In this document: in pieces, positions 1 through 5,844 of the stretch
Layout: each line of letters begins with the position of its first letter
Numbering within the stretch: the first letter of the stretch is position 1
Source: JBBIVP01 sp037439705 [NCBI: bacterium]
GTDB taxonomy: Bacteria; JBBIVP01
DNA: 5,844 bases
Direction of reading: 5' to 3'
NCBI GenBank assembly: GCA_037439705.1
Contig: JBBIVP010000135.1
Coordinates: forward strand, 1 to 5,844
Position numbers and translations under genes: made by a program
The notes under the pieces: generated by a model
The model's input: the letters and a program-made list of their open reading frames with translations, nothing else
Databases searched by the model: none
Told to the model about the DNA's origin: nothing

Positions 1-90
1 CATCTCTCATTCCTTAATGCCGCTCATATCTTAAGTTTTCCAAAAAAATAAAAAACGAGTTTGTTTCCAGAAAATTATCCCGACGAATTA

Positions 91-125
91 TGGAAAATTG
101 ATTGATAAGAAGATATAATATAATT
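91..125 (+). promoter_or_regulatory. Promoter of the toxin-antitoxin operon, probably leaderless
   Basis: A perfect -10 hexamer TATAAT lies at 114-119. It is preceded at exactly 17 bp by TGGAAA (91-96), which matches 4 of 6 bases of TTGACA. Six bases follow before the GTG at 126, so transcription would be expected to begin at or next to that GTG. The other possible start, TTG at 102, lies inside this promoter, and an in-frame TGA (99-101) directly precedes it. Bases seen directly; start of transcription inferred. Confidence 0.6.
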
Positions 126-467
126 GTGTCCGGAATAAAAAACAAATCTCCGAAGCGTATCCGTCTTCCAAAATGGCTCAATAAACTTTTCTGGGATTAC
201 GATTTTGACTCATTATCCTGGGAAAATGACAGAGACTTAATTATCAGAAGAATTCTTGAATCCGGCAACTGGAAAAGCATTCAATGGTTAAGAAAAACAG
301 CGGGTGATTCAGCAATTCTCTCATGGATAGAATCTCATAAAGGCAGGGGATTGGATGCAAGAAAACTCAGATACTGGGGGGTTATACTCAACATTAACAA
401 AAGAAAACTTAATGCCTGGATAAATTTTTGTAAGTCCTCACCCTGGGAAAACAGAACAAAAAGATGA
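126..467 (+). CDS. Small W-rich basic protein, probable antitoxin of an AbiE-like module (DUF6922-like)
   Basis: A 113-residue protein if read from GTG 126; from TTG 102 it would be 121 residues, but TTG lies upstream of the predicted transcription start. The N-terminus is basic (KNKSPKRIRLPKW), followed by the motif FWDYDFDSLSW (about residues 22-32), an acidic patch, and a helical segment with ILESGNWKSIQWL (43-55). This pattern resembles the short DUF6922-type proteins often encoded just upstream of AbiEii-like nucleotidyltransferases; the match is from memory, not a search. It overlaps the toxin gene by ATGA, so the two are probably translationally coupled. In type IV systems the partner protein counteracts the toxin, and some bind their own promoter. 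I see no AbiEi-type winged helix here, and the protein is much shorter than AbiEi. The antitoxin role therefore rests mainly on position. Alternative: an accessory protein of the nucleotidyltransferase with no antitoxin role. Confidence 0.72.
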   Translation: MSGIKNKSPKRIRLPKWLNKLFWDYDFDSLSWENDRDLIIRRILESGNWKSIQWLRKTAGDSAILSWIESHKGRGLDARKLRYWGVILNINKRKLNAWINFCKSSPWENRTKR

Positions 468-1093
468 ATTATTTTCTGGAAGTCCTTACCCCCAGGCAAA
501 AAAAAGTTATTCAACAACTTGGTAATCTGATGCAGGAAATGAATTTTTATCTTGCTGGAGGAACTGCTGTTGCATTGCATCTTGGACATCGTAAATCAAT
601 TGACCTTGATTGGTTTACAGAAGAAACCATCGCTGACCCGATGATACTTGCTAAGGAATTGCGGAAGCATAATATCAACTTCGAAACCGAACAAATTGCT
701 CGCGGTACACTTCACGGAACAATCAACAATGTGAAGGTAAGCTTTATTGAATTCAGGTATCCGTTATTAAGGAAATTGTTTTTTTTAAATACATTTAAGT
801 GCCCACTTGCCTCGCTGGAAGACCTCGCAACTATGAAGATTTCCGTTGTGGCACAACGGGGCTCAAAAAAGGACTTTGTGGATATATACGCCATAGGAAC
901 AAAAGGTTTACCATTAGACAAAATGTTGTCCTATTATCAAAAGAAATTTCATGTCAAAGATATTGCACATGTGCTTTATGGTCTGGTTTACTTTGATGAT
1001 GCTGAAAAAGAAAAAATGCCCAAAATGCTCTGGAGAATTGACTGGAACACGGTTAAGAGGACAATTACAGAATGGGTTAAAAAAATCAAATAA
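464..1093 (+). CDS. Nucleotidyltransferase toxin, AbiEii/AbiGii family
   Basis: A 209-residue cytoplasmic protein with the AbiEii-type nucleotidyltransferase pattern. The GG-T-A motif (LAGGTAVALHLGHRKSIDLD, residues 30-49) supplies the nucleotide-binding glycines G32-G33 and the acidic pair D47 and D49. The strand KVSFIEF (91-97) is followed by LEDLATMK (118-125), and then by GSKKDFVDIYAI (133-144), the conserved KKD-F-D motif of this family. Members transfer nucleotides to RNA or protein targets; in characterised AbiE-type toxins this blocks growth and can stop phage infection. The target here cannot be read from sequence. The length is typical of the short single-domain branch, and the motifs look intact, so the enzyme is probably active. 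The start ATG (464) overlaps the upstream stop TGA. No strong Shine-Dalgarno is visible, only A-rich sequence, which fits coupling to the upstream gene. Family assignment is firm; the toxin role is inferred from the two-gene layout. Confidence 0.9.
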   Translation: MNYFLEVLTPRQKKVIQQLGNLMQEMNFYLAGGTAVALHLGHRKSIDLDWFTEETIADPMILAKELRKHNINFETEQIARGTLHGTINNVKVSFIEFRYPLLRKLFFLNTFKCPLASLEDLATMKISVVAQRGSKKDFVDIYAIGTKGLPLDKMLSYYQKKFHVKDIAHVLYGLVYFDDAEKEKMPKMLWRIDWNTVKRTITEWVKKIK

Positions 1094-1206
1094 CTGAAAT
1101 AGAATGTGAGAATGTAGAAATCTATAAATAACCTCTCTTCCGATATCACATTTCAAATTCTTTCAATGTGCTTTTTGTAGAACAACACAGACATAGATAC
1201 CATTAT

Positions 1207-1437
1207 TTATGTTTCCTCAATCATCACCATCTTATTCCTTGACCTTTCGCCCTTTATTATTCTTATTGCGCTCTTTTTCACATTAAAATGCTCTGCAAGA
1301 ACCTCAATCAAAATCTCATTCGCCTTTCCTTCAACAGGTGGTGCTGTCACTTTAATTTTCAAGCAATCAGCCTGTTGTATAATCTCATTCTTCTTTGCAT
1401 TAGGTACCACTCTTACATTGATTATCCTCTTCTTCAT
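1207..1437 (-). CDS. DUF167 / YggU family protein
   Basis: A 76-residue protein with the whole DUF167 pattern: an N-terminal strand RVVPNAKKNE (9-18), the signature LKIKVTAPPVEGKANE (26-41), a helix (ILIEVLAEHFNV), and the closing IRIIKGERSRNKMVMIE (58-74). The fold is a small alpha/beta domain. The cellular role is not established in any member I know of. ATG 1437 is preferred over GTG 1443: AGAGAAG lies 8 nt before the ATG but only 2 nt before the GTG, and the family usually begins a few residues before the RV-PNA strand. The gene follows the lipoprotein gene by 48 bp on the same strand and may be the last gene of its operon. YggU genes sit next to many unrelated genes in bacteria, so the neighbourhood says little about function. 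The protein looks full-length. Confidence 0.93.
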   Translation of the reverse strand: MKKRIINVRVVPNAKKNEIIQQADCLKIKVTAPPVEGKANEILIEVLAEHFNVKKSAIRIIKGERSRNKMVMIEET

Positions 1438-1485
1438 TTCCACAACTTCTCTTTTAAATTTGAGAGTTTAAAAACAGCTTCTTGT

Positions 1486-3300
1486 TTATTCATACCACAT
1501 AACCACAACCCTGTATATTTCAAATTCAGGAACCGTAAAAGAAAAGCAATCGCCTTCTAATTTTATATCAATCTCTTTCCATTCTTCCTGAGGAGTCTTT
1601 GTTTTTCCCTTGTTTTTGAGCCTTTCTTTCAGGCATATCTTCAGGAAAAATGGCTCTGGTTTCTTAAAACCGTGCTCAAAGGAATAATTATAGTTCAGTG
1701 AATGAGTGAATAGACCTTTATCAGACCTTCTAAGGAGTATACCGATATTTTCGTCTGCATCCGTGAAAAGGATTTCAGATTTTAAAAACTTAAAATCAGG
1801 TCTTTCACCATTCCATATTCTGTACGCTTCAGGAACAAAATACACAGGAATCCCCTTTTCCTCTGCGGTTTTCAAAAGATTGAACTTGTCAAATTTTTCG
1901 CATGGAGGATATGGAACGAGGACTGATTTTAATCCTCTTATATCCCCGGGCTCTTTCTTCACAAACTCTCCATCCCCTTCGTAAATGAACCTGAATGGGA
2001 TATGTTTTTCCTGTAAATAAATAGCCATTCCGAGAGAACCTGTGTGAACCTTTCCTGATGGAATGTAAGGGTAGGCAAATCCACCTTCAGTATATTCTTC
2101 AAGGGCACAGGAGAAATCGTAAAGGATTCCAGTTTCTCCTATTATTTCTCCGCTGAAAATATCCGGATTGTGAACGAGCATTCCCGTATAATTTTTTATT
2201 TTTTCAGGTGGAGCGGTTGCCCTTCCCTTTACCGTGCTTATTCCACCTCCAAAAACATATGCTTTATACGGAATCAAAAATCCTTCTCCAGCGGAACCAG
2301 CTCCCATAATTCTGAGAGGAAGGGAATCCCAGTTGTTCAGGAGGCTCATAAATTTCAGGTCAATTATGTTTGGAAAAAACACAAATGGTTTTTCTTCTGA
2401 TATGGCTCGTGCAAGGAGATAAGTGCCGAGATATTTACCGTATGGAGGCTGTTCCACAAAATTTTCAGAAACCGAAAAATCAAGGTCATCAATGAATATC
2501 TGTTTGTTTGGAGTCAAGAAAAAAAGATTTCCTCCAAAAGCGAGATCCCTTCCAGCATAATCCCTGGCATATCTTATCAGTTCTTCAATTTGCTCCTTTC
2601 TTGATTTCAGCTGAAAGAGAACAAATTCCTTCATGAGTTTTTTGTTCGGGTCATCCCATATTCCCCTTGCACCTTTTGAAATCAGATATTCCCTGTAATC
2701 AAAGTCCTCAATTTTTTCTATTCCAAAAAGGGATTTGAGTTCAGAGGGAGTGTATTTTTGAGAAAGAAAATTTCTGAATCCGCGCATGCAGTATTCACAG
2801 AATCCAGCAATGTACAGGTGTCCGCCAATTCCCTCAATCTCATCAAAATGAATTGCATCAACCCCTCCGTCTATGTGCTCCCTTATCCTTTTTTTCAAAA
2901 ACTCCTGCCAAAAAGGATTGTTATGGCATGGAAGGTATGGAGAATTGGGCTGTATCCAGAGTGCCTTTACCGGATCCCCTTTTATGTCCCTGCAGGCATA
3001 CTTCTCAAGGTCACCGCTCCCTGCAACAGATGGACTTGCCTGCATTGTTGGAAAGTTTGAGGCAACCTTAACTCCTTCTGAATGAAGTTTTCTAACATAA
3101 TCAAGTTCTTCATCGTTTAAACCTCCGTGATAAACAGACCATGCTATCACAGACCCATTTATTTCTTTAAGGTAATCAAGAGGAGGAGTTCCATAAACAT
3201 AGATTCTCTTCTCCTTCAGCCATTCGTTTGAAAACCTGTATTCCTCTTTCTCGCACAGAACCAGAAAAAAGAGAAACAGGAAACAGAAAACCCGCCTCAT
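1486..3300 (-). CDS. Exported probable lipoprotein with glycoside-hydrolase-like barrel
   Basis: A 604-residue protein read from ATG 3300. GTG 3309 is in frame but lies within the Shine-Dalgarno sequence. The N-terminus MRR plus a hydrophobic stretch (residues 4-15) ends in L-V-L-C16, a signal peptide of lipoprotein type, although Leu just before Cys is unusual. The mature part begins EKEE. Residues of about 30-290 resemble a TIM barrel of the uncharacterised glycosyl-hydrolase-like / GH42-like type. They contain a strand ending VDAIHFDEIEG (147-157), whose D153/E154 are candidate catalytic acids, then FCEYC (167-171), then FSVSENFVEQ (275-284) with E279 and E283. About 385-480 looks like the Rossmann-like middle domain of GH42-type enzymes (GSLGMAIYLQEKHIPF, then SVLVPYPP). 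The end is a probable beta-sandwich. The likely role is binding or cutting a glycan at the cell surface or in the periplasm; the substrate is unknown. The gene is translationally coupled to asnB by TAATG. Confidence 0.82.
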   Translation of the reverse strand: MRRVFCFLFLFFLVLCEKEEYRFSNEWLKEKRIYVYGTPPLDYLKEINGSVIAWSVYHGGLNDEELDYVRKLHSEGVKVASNFPTMQASPSVAGSGDLEKYACRDIKGDPVKALWIQPNSPYLPCHNNPFWQEFLKKRIREHIDGGVDAIHFDEIEGIGGHLYIAGFCEYCMRGFRNFLSQKYTPSELKSLFGIEKIEDFDYREYLISKGARGIWDDPNKKLMKEFVLFQLKSRKEQIEELIRYARDYAGRDLAFGGNLFFLTPNKQIFIDDLDFSVSENFVEQPPYGKYLGTYLLARAISEEKPFVFFPNIIDLKFMSLLNNWDSLPLRIMGAGSAGEGFLIPYKAYVFGGGISTVKGRATAPPEKIKNYTGMLVHNPDIFSGEIIGETGILYDFSCALEEYTEGGFAYPYIPSGKVHTGSLGMAIYLQEKHIPFRFIYEGDGEFVKKEPGDIRGLKSVLVPYPPCEKFDKFNLLKTAEEKGIPVYFVPEAYRIWNGERPDFKFLKSEILFTDADENIGILLRRSDKGLFTHSLNYNYSFEHGFKKPEPFFLKICLKERLKNKGKTKTPQEEWKEIDIKLEGDCFSFTVPEFEIYRVVVMWYE

Positions 3301-5177
3301 TAAAGCCACCTTTCAGCCCATTTCCCAAAGATATAAAGGGGCCATAATTTCTTTCTGTGGTCAATTCTTCCGCTTATATGCTCGTCCATTATTTTTTTTA
3401 TGGATTCTTTCTTTATGAAAGGAGTTTTTGAAAGGGTCTTAATCAAATCGTCCTTCAAATCCTTCTTCAACCATTCAGCAACAGGTATGCCAAATCCCTT
3501 CTTCTTCCTGTAGATTATTTCTTCTGGAAGATATTTCCTCAAAGCCCTCTTTAGGATGAACTTCATTTTGAGCCCCTTCATCTTCTTTCCAAATGGCAAT
3601 TTTGAAACAAACTCAACGAAATCCTTATCAAGAAAAGGAGCCCTGACCTCAAGGGATACAGCCATTGAAGCCCTGTCAACCTTCATCAGAATGTCTTCAG
3701 CCAGGTATGTCCTTTTGTAGATGTAAATCATTCTGTCCATAACAGAAAGTCCATTTCCCATTTCTTCAAGTTCAGAAAATGGATTCTCTATGTCCACTTC
3801 TTTCAGTACTTCATCCTCAAGGCATTCCTTTATTTCTTCGGGTGAAAAACCTGAAAGCCATATCTGATTTCTTATGTGATGGGGATAGGGAATACCCTTA
3901 ATAAACTGTTTTGCTTTGAAGTCAAAGCTCATATCCTTTGTTGAAACAGGAAGTGATTTTACAATCCTTTCAATGAAGTTCTTTCTTATGAAATACGGGA
4001 TTTTTTCGTAAATCATGGAAAGTTTCATCGCCTGAAAGGTTGGATACCCTGCGAAGAGTTCATCACCTCCATCTCCTCCAAGAGCGACGGTAACCCTTTT
4101 TCTCGTTATCTTTGAAAGCATGTAAGTTGGAAGGATAGACGGGTCTGCAAATGGCTCATCAAGAAATTCAAGAACCTCAGGAATTGTCTCCATTGCATTT
4201 TTTATTGTAAATTTTTCAGAGTAATGGTCAGTCCCGAATTTTTTTGCTATCAGGTTAAAATAATCAGATTCATCAAAGGATTTTTCTTCAAACCCTATGG
4301 AGAAGGTTTTTATTTCTTTAGGAGGAAGGATTTCCGCCATCATTGCAACAACGCTTGATGAGTCTATTCCTCCACTCAGAAAAACCCCAAGTGGAACATC
4401 GCTTATCAATCTCCTCTCTGTTGCTTTGAGAAGGAGCTCAACAATTTCTTTCTCAATCTCTTCATCGGAAAGCTCTATTTTCTCAGGAACTGGAATATTC
4501 CAGAAAGGATATGTTTTTATCCTTCCGGAAGAATCAAGTTTGAGAATGTGTGATGATTTGAGTTTCTTTACTCCTTTTATTATTGCGGTCGGAGGAAGGA
4601 GGTAGTCAAAAAGGAGGTATTTAACAAGTCCATTTTTATCAATCTCTTTTTTCAGGTAGGGGTGAAGAAGAAGTGCTTTAAGCTCGGAGGCGAACAGAAA
4701 TCCGTGAGGACTTTCAAAATAATAAACTGGTTTTTTTCCCATTCTATCCCTCACAAGGAAAAGGGTCTCATTTTTTGTGTCCCACAGCCCTATGGCGAAC
4801 ATTCCATTAAATTTTTTGAAACACTCCTCTCCCCACTCTTCGTATGAATGAATTATAACCTCAGAATCCGTCCTTGACCTGAATTTGTGCCCCTTTTTTA
4901 TGAGTTCTTCCCTTAATTCCAGAAAATTATAAATCTCACCGTTGTAAACTAAATGAATTGAATTGTCTTCATTTGTCATTGGCTGTCTTCCAAAAGAGGA
5001 AATGTCTATTATGCTCAATCTCCTGTGAGCAAGTCCTATTTTCCAGCGGTTCTTTGAAGTTAAAATTATACTTCCACAGTCATCGGGACCCCTGTGAATG
5101 AGGGAATCCCTCATTTTTATCAGAACATTTTCTTCAATCTCCCCGTTAAAGGCTATCCATCCGCATATTCCACACAT
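3300..5177 (-). CDS. asnB: Asparagine synthetase, glutamine-hydrolysing
   Basis: A 625-residue cytoplasmic enzyme that makes asparagine from aspartate, glutamine and ATP. The N-terminal glutaminase domain begins MCGICG, so Cys2 becomes the nucleophile once Met1 is removed. It carries RGPDD (29-33), AHRRLSIID (50-58), NGEIYN (79-84) and RTDSEV (102-107). The synthetase domain has the PP-loop SGGIDSS (268-274), LDEPFADPS (339-347) and GGDGGDELFAGY (367-378), all intact. The length fits the AsnB/AsnO branch. That branch also includes relatives that amidate cell-wall or secondary-metabolite substrates, so plain asparagine synthesis is the default, not proven. No Shine-Dalgarno precedes ATG 5177; instead a -10-like hexamer ends 6 nt before it. 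It is the first gene of a run with the lipoprotein gene, with which it overlaps by one base, and divergent from efp. Confidence 0.96.
   Translation of the reverse strand: MCGICGWIAFNGEIEENVLIKMRDSLIHRGPDDCGSIILTSKNRWKIGLAHRRLSIIDISSFGRQPMTNEDNSIHLVYNGEIYNFLELREELIKKGHKFRSRTDSEVIIHSYEEWGEECFKKFNGMFAIGLWDTKNETLFLVRDRMGKKPVYYFESPHGFLFASELKALLLHPYLKKEIDKNGLVKYLLFDYLLPPTAIIKGVKKLKSSHILKLDSSGRIKTYPFWNIPVPEKIELSDEEIEKEIVELLLKATERRLISDVPLGVFLSGGIDSSSVVAMMAEILPPKEIKTFSIGFEEKSFDESDYFNLIAKKFGTDHYSEKFTIKNAMETIPEVLEFLDEPFADPSILPTYMLSKITRKRVTVALGGDGGDELFAGYPTFQAMKLSMIYEKIPYFIRKNFIERIVKSLPVSTKDMSFDFKAKQFIKGIPYPHHIRNQIWLSGFSPEEIKECLEDEVLKEVDIENPFSELEEMGNGLSVMDRMIYIYKRTYLAEDILMKVDRASMAVSLEVRAPFLDKDFVEFVSKLPFGKKMKGLKMKFILKRALRKYLPEEIIYRKKKGFGIPVAEWLKKDLKDDLIKTLSKTPFIKKESIKKIMDEHISGRIDHRKKLWPLYIFGKWAERWL
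3301..3313 (-). promoter_or_regulatory. Shine-Dalgarno site and TAATG coupling that fix the lipoprotein start
   Basis: On the minus strand AAAGGTGG (3313-3306) lies 5 nt before ATG 3300. The asnB stop TAA (3302-3300) shares its last A with that ATG. The in-frame GTG at 3309-3307 is part of the Shine-Dalgarno sequence itself, so it cannot be served by it and is a poor start. A ribosome finishing asnB would end on top of the new start, which favours coupled translation. Confidence 0.8.
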
Positions 5178-5212
5178 TTTAGAATTTTATACCAATAAAT
5201 GCCATCAGGCAA
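5178..5212 (-). promoter_or_regulatory. asnB promoter, probably leaderless
   Basis: On the minus strand TTGCCT (5212-5207, 4 of 6 to consensus), a 17-bp spacer, and TAAAAT (5189-5184, 5 of 6) are followed by 6 bp and then ATG 5177. Transcription would begin at or next to the A of the ATG. No purine-rich ribosome site is present. TATAAA (5191-5186) is an overlapping alternative -10, but it would have only a 15-bp spacer. Confidence 0.58.
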
Positions 5213-5235
5213 GGACAATGTGTAAATTAATGGAT

Positions 5236-5270
5236 TTGACAATTATTTTTTATTCTGATATATGAAATCC
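5236..5270 (+). promoter_or_regulatory. efp promoter, probably leaderless
   Basis: A perfect -35 TTGACA (5236-5241), a 17-bp AT-rich spacer, and TATATG (5259-5264, 4 of 6 and lacking the conserved final T) are followed by 6 bp and then ATG 5271. The in-frame ATG at 5262 overlaps the -10, so it would lie upstream of the transcript start. No Shine-Dalgarno is visible before either ATG. This site and the asnB promoter point away from each other; their -35 boxes are 23 bp apart, so one bound factor could affect both. Confidence 0.6.
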
Positions 5271-5834
5271 ATGATTGATACCAGCCAGTTCAAGAAGGGT
5301 TTAAAAATAGAAGTAGATGGAGAGGTTTATGAGATTGTGGATTATTCTTTTCTTAAGGTTGCCCAGAGGCAGGCAACAGTTAAAACAAAATTAAGAAACA
5401 TCTTTACAGGAAATATCATTACAAAAACCTTTGCTTCGGGTGAAAAATTTGAAGTCCCTGAACTGGAAGAAAAGAATGCACAGTTTCTTTACAAAGATGG
5501 GGATAACCTTGTATTTATGGATTTGAACACATACGAACAATACTCCATTTCAAATAACGCACTCGGAGAAAAGGCAAAGTTTTTGAAAGAAGGTCTTGAG
5601 GTTCGTGCAATTTTCTACAAAGGAAGGCTCACTGACATAAACCTTCCAATTACTGTTGAGTTTGAGGTGGTTGATACACCCCCTGGAATAAGGGGAGATA
5701 CTGCAAGTGGGGGTTCAAAGCCCGCTGTTTTATCAACCGGACTGGTTATAAATGTCCCATTATTTATTGAAAAGGGAGATATAATAAAAGTTGACACAAG
5801 AACAGGTGAATATGTAGAGCGTGTGCGTGGATAA
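5271..5834 (+). CDS. efp: Elongation factor P with glutamine at the loop tip
   Basis: A complete 187-residue EF-P read from ATG 5271; starting at 5262 would only add MKS. EF-P binds between the ribosomal P and E sites and relieves stalling at runs of proline. The N-terminal KOW-like domain runs to about residue 62 (DTSQFKKGLKIEVDGEVYEI), followed by the two OB-fold domains. The C-terminal one carries the family signature: DTPPGIRGDTASGG, then KPAVLSTG and VPLFIEKGDIIKVDTRTGEY. In the first domain the loop that reaches the peptidyl-transferase centre reads LKVAQRQA (28-35). Aligned to E. coli (F-V-K-P-G-K34-G-Q-A), the modified lysine is replaced by Q32, with R33 next to it. Lysine and arginine forms are modified by EpmA/EpmB or EarP; a Q form cannot use those routes, and no modification gene is in this window. 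Stop TAA at 5832-5834. Family certain; the mode of action of the Q form is open. Confidence 0.97.
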   Translation: MIDTSQFKKGLKIEVDGEVYEIVDYSFLKVAQRQATVKTKLRNIFTGNIITKTFASGEKFEVPELEEKNAQFLYKDGDNLVFMDLNTYEQYSISNNALGEKAKFLKEGLEVRAIFYKGRLTDINLPITVEFEVVDTPPGIRGDTASGGSKPAVLSTGLVINVPLFIEKGDIIKVDTRTGEYVERVRG

Positions 5835-5844
5835 ATTAAATTTT

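Noticed and set aside
1-51. Sixteen open codons ending in TAA at 49-51, considered as the 3' end of an upstream plus-strand gene
   Set aside because: Too short to recognise or to distinguish from chance; the window begins inside it. It remains possible.
90-101. Mini reading frame ATG-GAA-AAT-TGA just before TTG 102, considered as a leader peptide
   Set aside because: It lies within the proposed promoter, upstream of the predicted transcript start, and is only three codons long.
1103-1152. Inverted repeat AATGTGA / TCACATT between the convergent toxin and DUF167 genes, considered as a terminator
   Set aside because: The stem is only 7 bp and AT-rich, the loop is 36 nt, and no T-run follows on either strand at the right distance. 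No confident terminator found in 1094-1206.
1438-1443. GTG 1443 as start of the DUF167 gene
   Set aside because: The AGAGAAG ribosome site would be only 2 nt away; ATG 1437 at 8 nt fits better.
2758-3085. Overlapping plus-strand reading frames opposite the lipoprotein gene
   Set aside because: They have no recognisable domain and lie fully inside a well-supported minus-strand gene; they are shadows of its codon pattern.
5262-5270. Upstream ATG of efp adding residues MKS
   Set aside because: It overlaps the -10 hexamer, has no Shine-Dalgarno, and EF-P proteins typically start at the equivalent of MI-T-F.
1-5844. CRISPR array, tRNA, rRNA, insertion sequence or riboswitch
   Set aside because: No regularly spaced repeats, no tRNA-like cloverleaf, no transposase reading frame or terminal repeats, and all untranslated stretches are short (113 bp or less).

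Overview
The window is ordinary AT-rich bacterial DNA with a small accessory element at its left end. Every gene has a bacterial relative, but I cannot name a phylum. The mix of an apparently lipidated exported protein, a glutamine-type elongation factor P and what look like leaderless promoters suggests a little-studied, probably uncultured lineage. That is inference.

Left part (about 90-1093, plus strand): a two-gene operon with the architecture of a type IV (AbiE-like) toxin-antitoxin module. A 113-residue W-rich basic protein (126-467) overlaps by ATGA a nucleotidyltransferase of the AbiEii/AbiGii family (464-1093). Bases 1-90 hold no gene I can support.

Middle (1207-5177, minus strand): a three-gene run read right to left. 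It holds asparagine synthetase AsnB (5177-3300), an exported probable lipoprotein with a glycoside-hydrolase-like barrel (3300-1486), and a short DUF167/YggU protein (1437-1207). The first two are joined by a TAATG stop/start overlap, so they are probably made together. The third follows after 48 bp. The run converges on the toxin gene across 113 bp with no convincing terminator.

Right part (5178-5834): a 93-bp divergent promoter region, then a complete gene for elongation factor P on the plus strand.

Three results stand out. First, all three transcription units that start in the window share one geometry: a -35-like hexamer, a 17-bp spacer, a -10-like hexamer, 6 bp, then the start codon. 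This predicts leaderless mRNAs, and it moves two start codons inward (GTG 126 and ATG 5271). By contrast, the lipoprotein gene inside the operon has a clear Shine-Dalgarno sequence. Second, the EF-P has glutamine where the modified lysine or arginine of characterised EF-Ps sits. Third, the asnB-coupled lipoprotein is a multidomain barrel protein of unknown substrate.
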